Positions 8,989 to 17,812 are shown, numbered from the stretch's first letter. The stretch is DNA of 64,000 bases from an uncultured Lachnospiraceae bacterium (GCA_910585465.1 CAJUEW010000010.1:45051-109050); one strand, 5' to 3'. A program made the numbers and translations. Notes: generated by a model not told the origin, from the sequence alone.

Positions 8989-9659
8989 TTCTCAATCATT
9001 CCTTTATATCCAAGCCCTCTGACCGTCTGAATCTGGAAATAGGGGATATCCCGAAATCGGTCGCGCAGCCGGTTGATATGTACATCTACCGTACGGATGT
9101 CAGTTTCTGAATCATAGCCCCAAAGCTCGTCCATAATCTGCTGGCGGGTAAAGGTGTGATTGGGGAAGGATAAAAGCTTGTACAGAAGCTGAAATTCTTT
9201 TTGGGGAAGAACCTGCGACTGTTCGTCCACAGTTACGGTCAGATTGATATAATCCAGGCAGACATGGTCAAACTCCAGTTTTTTCTCGAATATAATTTTA
9301 GCGCGGCGCAGAAGCGCCTCCACACGAAGTAAAAGCTCATTCACATCAATGGGCTTTACCATATAGTCATCAATGCCCAGCTTAAATCCTTTTAATTTGT
9401 CCGGAAACGTATCTTTGGCGGTGACGACCAGAATCGGTAGCTGGTAGCCGCTCTCCCGCAGTTCCTTTGTCAGATCGTAGCCATCCATTTTAGGCATCAT
9501 CAGATCTGTGATGATTAAATCAATATAGGTTTTGTCAAGAAGAGTAAGGGCTTCCTCTCCGTTAAATGCCGCGGCCGTTTCATAGCCGTTTTTGGTAAGA
9601 ACTCTGCAGATAAGTTTATTTAACGCCTGATCATCTTCCACTACTAAAATATGAAACAT
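8985..9659 (-). CDS. OmpR-family response regulator
   Basis: 224-residue DNA-binding response regulator. The receiver domain (1-120) has the acidic pair near residues 8-10, phospho-acceptor Asp52 (IITDLMMP), Thr80 and Lys102 (YMVKPI). The C-terminal winged helix (about 130-222) has the usual ending with DVHINRLRDRF and TVRGLGYKG. It is the first gene of a two-gene minus-strand operon with the histidine kinase. Divergent placement 217 bp from the efflux adaptor gene suggests it controls that gene and itself from the shared intergenic region. Confidence 0.95.
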   Translation of the reverse strand: MFHILVVEDDQALNKLICRVLTKNGYETAAAFNGEEALTLLDKTYIDLIITDLMMPKMDGYDLTKELRESGYQLPILVVTAKDTFPDKLKGFKLGIDDYMVKPIDVNELLLRVEALLRRAKIIFEKKLEFDHVCLDYINLTVTVDEQSQVLPQKEFQLLYKLLSFPNHTFTRQQIMDELWGYDSETDIRTVDVHINRLRDRFRDIPYFQIQTVRGLGYKGMIEK

Positions 9660-9681
9660 TCACACACCTCACAATATAATT

Positions 9682-9710
9682 ATTATGAATTTTAATTTAT
9701 TTTCTGCCAA
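9682..9710 (-). promoter_or_regulatory. Promoter of the two-component operon
   Basis: Read on the minus strand, TTGGCA (9710-9705), a 17-bp spacer and CATAAT (9687-9682) precede the response regulator start at 9659. Confidence 0.6.
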
Positions 9711-9760
9711 TCATCATATATAATATTTATGAACCAATTGTGAAGTTGAGAGAAAAAATT

Positions 9761-9813
9761 AATTTTACGGAATTTTCATTGGAGAAAATTTGAAATTCAA
9801 AGTGAAATTTACA
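9761..9813 (+). promoter_or_regulatory. Short direct repeats, candidate response-regulator sites
   Basis: AATTTT recurs at 9761 and 9771 (10-bp spacing). TGAAATT recurs at 9791 and 9803 (12-bp spacing), the second copy overlapping the -35 of the efflux promoter. Helically phased direct repeats next to a -35 are typical of OmpR-family targets. The region is very AT-rich, so chance repeats are likely. Confidence 0.35.
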
Positions 9814-9837
9814 TTCTGTTTAAATTGGTAGCATAAT
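9808..9837 (+). promoter_or_regulatory. Promoter of the RND efflux operon
   Basis: TTTACA (9808-9813), an 18-bp spacer and CATAAT (9832-9837) lie about 40 bp upstream of the adaptor gene start at 9877. Confidence 0.55.
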
Positions 9838-9876
9838 CTTAACGGGATTCGGAACAGAGAATGAGGAGGAAAAGGC

Positions 9877-11550
9877 ATGAACGGTAAAAAATTCACAGCT
9901 ATTGGACTTGTTATAACTTTAAGCCTGGCAGTTATGGCGTGCGGAAGTACGGAAGAGCCAGAAGAAATGATCCAGGAAAAAGTAGCTGTTGAGGTACGCA
10001 ATCCGGAGCAGGGGGAACTGACAGTGGATACCGCTTATATCGGGACAGTGACTCCGGAGGAACAGGTATACGTGATTCCAAAAACATCCGGAACAGTGAC
10101 GGCAACTTTTTTCGAGGTTGGAGATACAGTAAAGGAAGGCGACGTTTTATTTAAAATCGATGATGAGGCGGCGCAGCTTCAGATGGCCAATGCCCGGGCG
10201 GCCTATGAGTCTGCCCAGTCAGGCATAACGGCCCAGAACGGCGGGGCGAGAGATTTGCAGAACTATCAGACGGAGCAGCAGATTAAAACTCTGAGGGATA
10301 ATCTGTATGATGCAGATGATAATATTGAAGAGATGGAAGACAGCCTGGGGGACTTAAGAGATGCCGAGGATAAGCTCGGAACCGCCAAGCAGCAGGCGCA
10401 GGAGGGCCTGGATCAGCTAAACGATCAGCTGGTGGCACTGGAGGCCCGGCTTCAGAATCTGAACACTGAGCTGGCGGCAATAGATCCGGAGGACGAAGCT
10501 GCCATTGCGGCAAAGGCAACGGAGATCAGGCTTGTGGAGGGTGAGATTGCCCAGGTAAAAAATGCCATTTCCCAGGCCCAGGCTCAGGTGGATTCCATCA
10601 ACAGCCAGTTAGACGGAATCTACGCCAGCAAGACTCAGCTGAAATCCGGAATTGACCAGCTTGAGAATGGAAAAGAGACAATCAATAATAACCTTGCAAC
10701 GGCGGAGCAGGCATATGCGATTACTCAGAATGAAATTTATCCGGAGACGGACGCGGTCGGAGCGGCGCAGCTTCAGCAGGCATCCGTTGGAATTGACTCC
10801 GCCCAGATGCAGCTGGATTTCTGTACTGTAACTTCTCCGATCAGCGGTATTGTGGAGTCGGTCAGCGTGGAGAAAAACGGTATGGCGTCCGCAGGAAATC
10901 CCGCATACATAATTTCTAATAAAGAATCTATGACCGTTACATTTCATGTGGCAGAGAAGGCAAAAAGCGCGCTTGCGGTGGGAGATCATGTGACAGTTGA
11001 ACGAAACGGCGTGAATTATACAGGGACCATTACAGAGATTGGAACTATGGCAGGGCAGCAGACGAAGCTGTTTCAGGTCAAAGCGTCTGTGTCAGGAGCC
11101 GGTGAGAGCCTTCCGAACGGGGTATCGGTCAAGGTGTATGCAACGACTCAAAAGGAAAAGGATAAACTGATTGTTCCTTATGATTCCATCTATTTTTCCG
11201 CAGGGGATGCTTATGTGTACTGCGTGGAAAATAATGCCATTGTTAAGACAGAGGTAACGGTAGGTCTTATGAACGATACTCATGCAGTGATAGAAGAAGG
11301 ACTGACAAAGGACAGTCTGGTGGTGGACAACTGGTCCTCCAAGCTGCGTACCGGTGTGGAGGTGGAGGTTGTGTCCGTAAACGGAGAGACCGCCCCGCAG
11401 GAGGAGCTTCCTGAGGAAAAGCCTGAGGAGGGCGAAGCAGAGAAGGCTTCCGAAGAGGCCGAAAAGCCCGGAGAGAGCGAAGCAGAGAATGCTTCCGAAG
11501 AAGCTGAAAAGCCTGCGGAAGATGAGGATATGACAGAGGAGGCTGAATAG
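9877..11550 (+). CDS. Efflux RND transporter periplasmic-adaptor-type lipoprotein
   Basis: 557-residue HlyD/AcrA-like adaptor that in this monoderm would be tethered outside the membrane and coupled to the downstream pump. A lipoprotein signal with lipobox LAVMAC places the lipidated Cys at residue 22. A split biotinyl-lipoyl-like domain follows (VIPKTSGTVTATFFEVGDTVKEGDVLF and later CTVTSPISGIVESV). Between the halves lies a long coiled coil (about 130-300) rich in Gln, Leu and Glu, and then beta-barrel domains. The C-terminal 50 residues are an acidic low-complexity tail with a repeated EEAEKP-type unit, not usual in the family. SD AGGAGGAAAAGG precedes the ATG. The pump gene begins 1 bp after the stop. 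Confidence 0.92.
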   Translation: MNGKKFTAIGLVITLSLAVMACGSTEEPEEMIQEKVAVEVRNPEQGELTVDTAYIGTVTPEEQVYVIPKTSGTVTATFFEVGDTVKEGDVLFKIDDEAAQLQMANARAAYESAQSGITAQNGGARDLQNYQTEQQIKTLRDNLYDADDNIEEMEDSLGDLRDAEDKLGTAKQQAQEGLDQLNDQLVALEARLQNLNTELAAIDPEDEAAIAAKATEIRLVEGEIAQVKNAISQAQAQVDSINSQLDGIYASKTQLKSGIDQLENGKETINNNLATAEQAYAITQNEIYPETDAVGAAQLQQASVGIDSAQMQLDFCTVTSPISGIVESVSVEKNGMASAGNPAYIISNKESMTVTFHVAEKAKSALAVGDHVTVERNGVNYTGTITEIGTMAGQQTKLFQVKASVSGAGESLPNGVSVKVYATTQKEKDKLIVPYDSIYFSAGDAYVYCVENNAIVKTEVTVGLMNDTHAVIEEGLTKDSLVVDNWSSKLRTGVEVEVVSVNGETAPQEELPEEKPEEGEAEKASEEAEKPGESEAENASEEAEKPAEDEDMTEEAE

Positions 11551-11551
11551 T

Positions 11552-14500
11552 ATGGGTTTAACGAGGCTGTCGTTAAAAAGGCCGGTTTCCACGCTGCTTT
11601 TGATTCTGGCGCTGATCGTATTCGGATTTTCATCCCTGGCAGGCCTGCGTCTGGAGCTGATGCCGGATATGGATATGCCGATTATGATGGTCATGACTGT
11701 CTATCCTGGAGCTGATCCGGAATCCGTGGAGACACTGGTAAGCAGTGAGATTGAAGGAGAGGTCGCAAGTCTGAGCGGCGTGGATTCCGTTATGTCCTAT
11801 TCCCAGGAAAATATGTCTATGGTGATTTTGCAGTATGATTACAGCGTAGATACCAATGACGCTTACCTGGATTTGAGGGCAGCCCTGGATATTACGGCAT
11901 CTTCTCTGCCGGAAGACTGTCAGGAGCCGATGGTAATTCAGATGGACATTAATTCCATGCCGAGCGTCATGTATTCTGTCAGTACCACAGACGGGAGCGA
12001 CGCATTCTCCTATGTAAATGATACGATTGTCCCGGAGCTGGAGGCGATCAGCACAGTTGCGGATGTGGAAATATCCGGCGGACGGGAAAACTATATCCGG
12101 GTGCTTCTGGATGAAAAGGCTCTGAACCAGTACGGGCTGAGTATGAATCAAATATCTCAGTATATTGCGGCGACGGATTTTACGATTCCTCTGGGTTCTC
12201 TGGAGCAGGGGAGCCAGTCCATCAGCGCAATCAGTACTTCGGAAAATCAGACTGTACAGGAGCTGGAAAGGATTCCGCTGTTTACATCCACGGGAAGTCT
12301 GGTGCAGCTTTCTGATGTGGCGGAGGTTTCCTGGTCTCAGAAGGAGGCGGGCAGCGTCAGCCGTTTTAACGGGGAGGATACGATTACGGTATCCGTGACA
12401 AAAAATCAGACGGCAAGTACGATTGGTATGGTCAATGACGTGAAAAAGGTTATGGATCGTATGCAGAAGGAAAACAGTAGCCTGATCATGAACCTGTCCA
12501 TGGATATGTCGGATATGATTCTGGAATCGGTAGGGTCTGTGGCAAGCACCCTGTTTATGGGTGTGGTTCTCTCCATGATTATCCTGTTTATATTTTTCGG
12601 TGACTGGAAAGCCAGTCTGATTGTGGGAAGCTCCATGCCTGTTTCTCTTCTGGTGACGGTTATTGTTATGGCAGTGGCCGGATTTTCGCTGAATATGATT
12701 ACTTTGGGAGCGCTGGTGATTGCCATCGGTATGATGGTAGACAGCTCCATCGTAGTTCTGGAGAGCTGTTTCCGCTCAAAGGATCGGATACCGGATTTTA
12801 AAGAAGCAGCTCTGCAGGGGGCTCACGGCGTAGTCAGCTCCATTGTCGCGTCTACAATTACTACTGTTGTCGTATACCTTCCTCTTTGTCTTCAGGAGGG
12901 CTTAAGCGGACAGATATTCGGCCAGCTTGGATATACGATTATTTTTGCTATGCTGGCTTCTCTGATATCGGCTATGACGCTGGTTCCGCTGTTTTTCAAC
13001 CTGTTTAAGCCAAAGGAAAAGAAGGAACTGAAAATTAACGGCTTTCTTGACGGCTTAAGAAACGGATACGACCGGGTGGAGCGCAGACTTCTGGGTCATA
13101 AGAAAATCTGTGTGCTGGCCGCAGTGCTGCTTCTGGTGTTTTCCTTTGTTCTGGTAGGCTATATGGATATGGAACTGATGCCTTCCATCGATGAAGGAAT
13201 GGTCAGCATCAGCGCCACCTTCCGCTCCGGCACAAAGGTTTCAGAGGTAGACGAGAAGATGCAGCGGCTGGAGGATATGGTAGCTGCCCATGAGGATGTG
13301 GAGAACTATACACTGACTGCCCAGAAGGGTTCCGCATCTATTTCCGTCAATCTGAAGGATGACAGGAGGATGTCCAGTCAGGAGGTGGCGGATCAATGGA
13401 CGGAGGAGACAAAGGACATTGTTGACATACAACTGGAGATAGAGGTCAGCAGCCAGACATCCTCCACCATGTCGGACGGAGCCGGAGCATCGGTGACGCT
13501 GGAATCCACGGATCTGGATGATATAAAAGAAGCGGCATCTTTGATTCAGGAGGCGGCATGGACGATTCCGGGAGTGCTGAATGTGTCAAACAGTGCAGGA
13601 GAGACTTCCACGCAGATCCGTGTGGTGGTGGATCCTCTGGATGCTATGAGCCATGGAATGACGCCTGCGCAGGTGGCAGGAGGGCTGTACAGCATGATCA
13701 GCGGAACGGAGGCCATGACCATAACTTCTGACGGGGAAGAGTACAGCGTGTTCCTGGAGTTCCCGGAGGGAACCTATGATAATGCCAGCAGGCTTCTGGA
13801 GGCGTCTGTATCCGGAATCCCTTTGTCGGAGATAGCTTCACTGAAATATACGGACTCTCAGCAGACCATTATGAAGACTGACGGAAAATATACTCTGACA
13901 GTAAGTGCAACCTGTCTTTCCAACAATCAACAGTCAGTACAGAAGGCGCTGAATACACTGACAGAAAATACGAAGCTTCCGAATACTGTGGAGCAGGCGC
14001 AGAGTGCGATGGATGAAATGATGGTGGAATCGTTTACTTCCCTGGGATGGGCGATTGCAGCAGCTATGTTTCTCGTATTTCTGGTCATGGCCATGCAGTT
14101 TGAATCTCCAAAATATTCTCTGATGGTGATGCTGAGTATTCCGTTCAGCTTAATCGGTTCCTTCGGACTTCTGTTTATCACCGGAGAGGCAATCAGCATG
14201 ACTTCTCTGATGGGAATTTTGATGCTGGTCGGTATTGTGGTAAACAATGGTATTCTTTATGTGGACGGCGTGAATGAGCTGCGGATGCGTATGCCCATTG
14301 AGGATGCCCTTGTAAAAAGCGGGCAGACCCGTCTGCGACCGATTTTGATGACGACTTTGACAACGGTTATTTCCATGATTCCGATGGCTATGGGCATTGG
14401 TTCCGGTACGGAGATGATGTCCGGTATGGCAATTATTATTATCGGAGGTTTGGTAGCGTCCACGCTTTTGATTCTGCTCCTGATGCCGGTATTTTATCTG

Positions 14501-14599
14501 ATTGTATACGGCAGGAGTAAAAAGGAACGCAGAGAGCGCAGACAAAGATTTTATTTCTGGAAAAAGAAGAAAAAAGATGTTGAATTTGAAGAAGAATAA
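11552..14599 (+). CDS. Efflux RND transporter permease (AcrB/HAE1-like)
   Basis: 1015-residue resistance-nodulation-division pump driven by the proton gradient. Twelve predicted helices and two large extracytoplasmic loops are visible. The N-terminus SLKRPVSTLLLILALIVFG and the inner-helix motif GALVIAIGMMVDSSIVVLE (acidic residue for proton relay) are diagnostic. The second half repeats the pattern with GILMLVGIVVNNGILYVD and TRLRPILMTTLTTV. It is translationally linked to the adaptor gene (1-bp gap, SD inside the adaptor's end). No outer membrane channel gene is present, as expected for a monoderm. Substrates could be lipids, peptides or drugs. Confidence 0.95.
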   Translation: MGLTRLSLKRPVSTLLLILALIVFGFSSLAGLRLELMPDMDMPIMMVMTVYPGADPESVETLVSSEIEGEVASLSGVDSVMSYSQENMSMVILQYDYSVDTNDAYLDLRAALDITASSLPEDCQEPMVIQMDINSMPSVMYSVSTTDGSDAFSYVNDTIVPELEAISTVADVEISGGRENYIRVLLDEKALNQYGLSMNQISQYIAATDFTIPLGSLEQGSQSISAISTSENQTVQELERIPLFTSTGSLVQLSDVAEVSWSQKEAGSVSRFNGEDTITVSVTKNQTASTIGMVNDVKKVMDRMQKENSSLIMNLSMDMSDMILESVGSVASTLFMGVVLSMIILFIFFGDWKASLIVGSSMPVSLLVTVIVMAVAGFSLNMITLGALVIAIGMMVDSSIVVLESCFRSKDRIPDFKEAALQGAHGVVSSIVASTITTVVVYLPLCLQEGLSGQIFGQLGYTIIFAMLASLISAMTLVPLFFNLFKPKEKKELKINGFLDGLRNGYDRVERRLLGHKKICVLAAVLLLVFSFVLVGYMDMELMPSIDEGMVSISATFRSGTKVSEVDEKMQRLEDMVAAHEDVENYTLTAQKGSASISVNLKDDRRMSSQEVADQWTEETKDIVDIQLEIEVSSQTSSTMSDGAGASVTLESTDLDDIKEAASLIQEAAWTIPGVLNVSNSAGETSTQIRVVVDPLDAMSHGMTPAQVAGGLYSMISGTEAMTITSDGEEYSVFLEFPEGTYDNASRLLEASVSGIPLSEIASLKYTDSQQTIMKTDGKYTLTVSATCLSNNQQSVQKALNTLTENTKLPNTVEQAQSAMDEMMVESFTSLGWAIAAAMFLVFLVMAMQFESPKYSLMVMLSIPFSLIGSFGLLFITGEAISMTSLMGILMLVGIVVNNGILYVDGVNELRMRMPIEDALVKSGQTRLRPILMTTLTTVISMIPMAMGIGSGTEMMSGMAIIIIGGLVASTLLILLLMPVFYLIVYGRSKKERRERRQRFYFWKKKKKDVEFEEE

Positions 14600-14620
14600 A
14601 CTGAGAAGGACTGTATTATA

Positions 14621-14664
14621 AAAATAAGCTGTTGTGGAAATATTTCCATAACAGCTTATTTTTT
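14621..14664 (+). terminator. Rho-independent terminator of the RND operon
   Basis: Long near-perfect stem (AAATAAGCTGTT, one G-U pair, TGGAAA / TTTCCA, AACAGCTTATTT) ending in a T-run, starting 21 bp after the pump stop codon. Bases 14665-14807 that follow contain no gene I can support. Confidence 0.85.
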
Positions 14665-14807
14665 GTTTTCCGGTCATGGTATGCTTTCTCCTTAAGCTAT
14701 ATCCTCCGGGGAGGTCAGTAATTGCCTGTCTGTGAAAAAACAGTAAGAAAGGAGAATTTTTTTAACAGCCTGAAACCCCGCTTTCTGGAGGGATTCTTTC
14801 CTCCGCG

Positions 14808-14814
14808 TGTCGAA
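14808..14814 (+). promoter_or_regulatory. Spo0A box upstream of spo0A
   Basis: TGTCGAA matches the 0A-box core. It lies 19 bp upstream of the -35 of the spo0A promoter, a plausible place for autoregulation. A 7-mer of this kind occurs by chance several times in 64 kb, so position is the main support. Confidence 0.45.
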
Positions 14815-14833
14815 TATTCCCGATAGGATTTCC

Positions 14834-14862
14834 TTGTAAGGAACTACCAATTTTCCTATAAT
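14834..14862 (+). promoter_or_regulatory. spo0A promoter
   Basis: TTGTAA (14834-14839), a 17-bp spacer and TATAAT (14857-14862) lie 79 bp upstream of the spo0A start. Confidence 0.65.
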
Positions 14863-14941
14863 TTTTACTGTGAACGCTGAAAACTTTTGTATGAAGTTGT
14901 AGAAAGGAGACAGGAAAGATGGGAAATGAGGAGGACAATGG

Positions 14942-15742
14942 ATGAACAAATGGAGTGTTGCCATTGCAGACGATAACGAAAGAATGGTGGAGATTCTTGA
15001 GGAAATTCTGCACCAGGACGAAGAACTCCAAATTGTGGGCATTGCCAGAAACGGCGAAGAAGCATGTCAGATTATACGGGAAAAAGAACCGGATATCATT
15101 CTGATTGACATCATAATGCCCAAGCTGGACGGTCTGACAGTCATGGAAAAGATCGGACAGGACAGCCGCCTCCAGAAAAAACCGGAATTTGTGGTCATTT
15201 CTGCCATTGGACAGGAGCGAATTACGGAAGACGCTTTTTTGCTGGGTGCCAGCTACTATATCATGAAGCCCTTTGATCATGATATGCTGCTGAACCGGAT
15301 TCAAAGCCTGAAGACTGATCGGCAGAAACGGAGAACAGAAGTCCACAAGGTTGCGCCGTATGAAACAAAGATGGCGTATATAGAACGGAATCTTGAGACA
15401 GATGTAACCAATATGATTCACGAGATTGGTGTCCCGGCCCATATTAAAGGTTATCAGTATCTAAGAGATGCAATCATGATGGCGGTAGAAGACATGAATA
15501 TGCTGAACTCTATTACAAAGATTCTCTATCCTACGATCGCGAAGAATCATCAGACGACTCCAAGCCGGGTGGAACGGGCAATCCGGCATGCGATAGAGGT
15601 GGCCTGGAGCCGCGGCAAAATGGATACAATCGATGCGCTTTTTGGATATACGGTCAGCGTAGGAAAGGGGAAGCCTACTAATTCAGAATTTATTGCACTG
15701 ATAGCAGACAAAATTCGTCTTGACTATAAAAAGCATGCATAA
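14942..15742 (+). CDS. spo0A: Sporulation transcription factor Spo0A
   Basis: 266-residue master regulator of sporulation entry. The receiver domain has the acidic pocket (ADDNERM), phospho-acceptor Asp56 (LIDIIMPKLDG) and the YIMKPFD lysine. The C-terminal effector domain contains the near-invariant recognition helix text TPSRVERAIRHAIEVAWSRG and ends with GKPTNSEFIALIADKIRL, which is specific to Spo0A. SD GAGGAGG precedes the ATG at 14942. In many Clostridia spoIVB and recN lie just upstream; here the neighbours are an RND pump and glgA, so the gene has been relocated or the usual context lies elsewhere. No phosphorelay gene is adjacent. Confidence 0.98.
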   Translation: MNKWSVAIADDNERMVEILEEILHQDEELQIVGIARNGEEACQIIREKEPDIILIDIIMPKLDGLTVMEKIGQDSRLQKKPEFVVISAIGQERITEDAFLLGASYYIMKPFDHDMLLNRIQSLKTDRQKRRTEVHKVAPYETKMAYIERNLETDVTNMIHEIGVPAHIKGYQYLRDAIMMAVEDMNMLNSITKILYPTIAKNHQTTPSRVERAIRHAIEVAWSRGKMDTIDALFGYTVSVGKGKPTNSEFIALIADKIRLDYKKHA

Positions 15743-15756
15743 TTTATGAAAAATTC

Positions 15757-15785
15757 TTTTAAAGCCCCTCTGTTTGAGGTATAAT
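15757..15785 (+). promoter_or_regulatory. Possible glgA promoter
   Basis: TATAAT at 15780-15785 lies 35 bp before the glgA start. The -35 region at 17-bp spacing (15757-15762) is a poor match, so an activator or another sigma factor may be involved. Confidence 0.4.
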
Positions 15786-15820
15786 CAAACATATACTATT
15801 TTACTAGCTGGAGGGGAAGC

Positions 15821-17272
15821 ATGAGGAAGAGGGTTTTGTTTATTGCATCCGAGTGTGTGCCGTTTGTCAAGACAGGCGGACTTGCGGATGTGGTGGGGTC
15901 ATTACCGAAATATTTTGATCAGGAGGCATATGAGGTACGTGTGATTATACCAAATTACATGTGCATCAAAACGGAATGGAAAGAAAAGATGAACTTTGTG
16001 ACAAGCTTCTATATGGATATGGCATGGAGAAGCCAGTATGTCGGAATTCTGGAGCTGGAGCACGAAGGGATTCAGTACTATTTTATTGACAATGAATATT
16101 ATTTTGCAGGAGACAGACCATACGGTTATATACATGAGGATATTGAAAAATTTGCTTTTTTTTCCAAGGCGGCGCTTTCTATTCTTCCAATTGTGGATTA
16201 TAAGCCCGATATCGTACATTGTCATGACTGGCAGACCGGACTGGTGCCTGTCTACTTGAAGGACAGCTTTCATGAAGGAGAATTTTACGCAAATATAAAG
16301 TCCATGATGACAATTCACAATCTTAAGTTCCAGGGGAGCTGGAATATTCCGGCGGTACAGGATGCTACGGGTCTGAATATGTCCTATTTTACATCGGATA
16401 AGCTGGAAGCTTTCGGAGATGCCAATTATCTGAAAGGGGGCATTGTGTATGCGGATCTTGTTACAACGGTCAGCCGTACATACGCGGAGGAAATTAAAAC
16501 CCCGTTTTTTGGGGAGCATTTGGATGGGCTGATGCGCGCACGGTCGGATTTTCTGTATGGAATTGTCAATGGCCTGGATTACTACGAGTGGAATCCGGAA
16601 ACTGATTCTATGATTTACAAAAATTATTCGGTGAATACTTTCCGAAAAGATAAGGTGAAAAATAAACTGGAGCTGCAAAAGGAGCTTGGCCTGGAGGCAG
16701 ATAAGAAAAAGATGCTCATTGGCATTGTATCCCGTCTGACCGATCAGAAGGGCTTTGATTTAATTGACTGTATTATGGATGAGCTGTGTCAGGATGAGGT
16801 GCAGATTGTCGTTCTGGGAACAGGAGAAGGCCGCTATGAAAATATGTTCCGGCATTATGCATGGAAATACGGCGGAAAGGTAGCTGCATGCATTTACTAT
16901 TCCGACGAGCTGTCCCATAAAATTTATGCGGCCTGCGACGCGTTCCTGATGCCGTCTCTGTTTGAGCCATGCGGTCTGAGCCAGCTTATGAGTCTTCGGT
17001 ATGGGACGCTGCCCATTGTGCGTGAGACAGGCGGTCTTAAAGATACGGTGGAGCCTTATAATGAATTTAAGGAAACCGGCACAGGATTCAGTTTTACAAA
17101 TTATAATGCTCATGAGATGCTTGGGGCTGTCCGCTATGCAGAATCCATATATTATGATAAAAAACGTTCCTGGAATAAAATGGCAGAAAGAGCTATGAAT
17201 GCCGATTTTTCCTGGAAGAGTTCCGCAAAACAGTATGAGGAATTGTATGAAAAGATGATCCCGCAGGATTGA
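15821..17272 (+). CDS. glgA: Glycogen synthase (ADP-glucose type)
   Basis: 483-residue GT5 starch/glycogen synthase that transfers glucose from ADP-glucose to a growing alpha-1,4 glucan. The N-terminal KTGGLADVVG motif (Lys17) binds ADP-glucose. The C-terminal GT-B half carries PSLFEPCGLSQL with the catalytic-region Glu and the following RYGTLPIVRETGGLKDTV. Length is normal for the family. SD TGGAGGGG precedes the ATG. With glgB it makes storage polysaccharide, and its placement right after spo0A fits the build-up of granulose before sporulation, which is inference. It has its own promoter candidate. Confidence 0.97.
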   Translation: MRKRVLFIASECVPFVKTGGLADVVGSLPKYFDQEAYEVRVIIPNYMCIKTEWKEKMNFVTSFYMDMAWRSQYVGILELEHEGIQYYFIDNEYYFAGDRPYGYIHEDIEKFAFFSKAALSILPIVDYKPDIVHCHDWQTGLVPVYLKDSFHEGEFYANIKSMMTIHNLKFQGSWNIPAVQDATGLNMSYFTSDKLEAFGDANYLKGGIVYADLVTTVSRTYAEEIKTPFFGEHLDGLMRARSDFLYGIVNGLDYYEWNPETDSMIYKNYSVNTFRKDKVKNKLELQKELGLEADKKKMLIGIVSRLTDQKGFDLIDCIMDELCQDEVQIVVLGTGEGRYENMFRHYAWKYGGKVAACIYYSDELSHKIYAACDAFLMPSLFEPCGLSQLMSLRYGTLPIVRETGGLKDTVEPYNEFKETGTGFSFTNYNAHEMLGAVRYAESIYYDKKRSWNKMAERAMNADFSWKSSAKQYEELYEKMIPQD

Positions 17273-17283
17273 TTTGGGAGAAT

Positions 17284-17340
17284 AAATCCTCCTTATTTTC
17301 ACATACTACATTCGTAAGTATGAAAAATAAGGAGGAATTT
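17284..17340 (+). promoter_or_regulatory. Hairpin combining a terminator-like stem and the SD of the next gene
   Basis: Left arm 17284-17307 and right arm 17317-17340 pair almost completely around a 9-base loop. The right arm contains AAGGAGG (17329-17335), the only SD of the gene at 17344, and is followed by a T-run. It could stop glgA transcription and also hide the SD of the coat-like gene in read-through RNA. Confidence 0.7.
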
Positions 17341-17343
17341 TTT

Positions 17344-17529
17344 ATGTCAGATTTATCAGAGCTTGATGTTCAGAATCTTCGTCATTTGATTGGCGGAAGC
17401 GAGACATGCCACGCCAAATTTACTGCCTATGCAGAGCAGTCCACGGATCCGCAGATTAAACAGTATTTTCAGCAGGCAGCCCAGTCTGCCAAGGAAAACA
17501 AGCAGCAGTTAATGGGATTTTTAAAATAG
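17344..17529 (+). CDS. Small CotF-like spore coat-associated protein
   Basis: 61-residue helical protein (NLRHLIGGSETCHAKF and QIKQYFQQAAQSAKENKQQL) resembling half of the ferritin-like CotF family of spore coat proteins. It is chosen to start at the ATG at 17344, 8 bases after AAGGAGG; upstream in-frame codons run through the SD hairpin and are unlikely to be coding. The second CotF-like gene begins 11 bp after its stop, so the two are one operon and may form a heteromeric pair. The link to sporulation rests on family resemblance and on the nearby spo0A. Confidence 0.7.
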   Translation: MSDLSELDVQNLRHLIGGSETCHAKFTAYAEQSTDPQIKQYFQQAAQSAKENKQQLMGFLK

Positions 17530-17540
17530 GAGGGACGAAG

Positions 17541-17798
17541 ATGGACGAGAAGACGATGGTAAGTGATGCCCTGGTGGGAATTAACGGTGAGCTTAAGGCA
17601 TATGCGGGATATATTACACAAAGTGAAAATCCGCAGCTGAAACAGGCCTTAAAGCAGATGAGAAACAAGGCGGAGACCGCCCAGGAGCAGCTCTATCAGC
17701 TGGCGAGGGAAAAATCCTATTATGTGCCGGCATCTAAGGCCACACAGGAAGAAGTGGAACATGTGAAATCCTTGTTCAAGCCAGAATCTATGCTGTAG
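17541..17798 (+). CDS. CotF-family spore coat protein
   Basis: 85-residue helical protein. The pattern MVSDALVGINGELKAYAGYITQSENPQLKQALKQM followed by QEQLYQLAREKSYYVPA matches the Coat_F family (ferritin-like four-helix fold) found in the coats of Bacillus and Clostridium spores. SD AGGAGGG overlaps the end of the preceding small gene. A strong terminator follows at 17813, closing a two-gene operon. Its exact position in the coat is unknown. Confidence 0.82.
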   Translation: MDEKTMVSDALVGINGELKAYAGYITQSENPQLKQALKQMRNKAETAQEQLYQLAREKSYYVPASKATQEEVEHVKSLFKPESML

Positions 17799-17812
17799 GA
17801 AATACAGGCAGG

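Noticed and set aside
11395..11548. Repeats at the end of the adaptor gene as a mobile or CRISPR-like repeat
   Set aside because: They are in frame, degenerate at the DNA level and explained by an acidic low-complexity protein tail.
14789..14816. A sigma-H promoter for spo0A (AGGGATT and GAAT)
   Set aside because: The spacing is about 16 bp, longer than normal for sigma-H, and a better sigma-A promoter lies downstream.
14762..15442. A 226-codon minus-strand open frame over the spo0A promoter and gene
   Set aside because: It would run through the spo0A promoter and receiver domain; no SD or family match.
15902..16678. A 258-codon minus-strand open frame inside glgA
   Set aside because: It lies wholly within a gene with clear catalytic motifs and codes for a protein without recognisable features.
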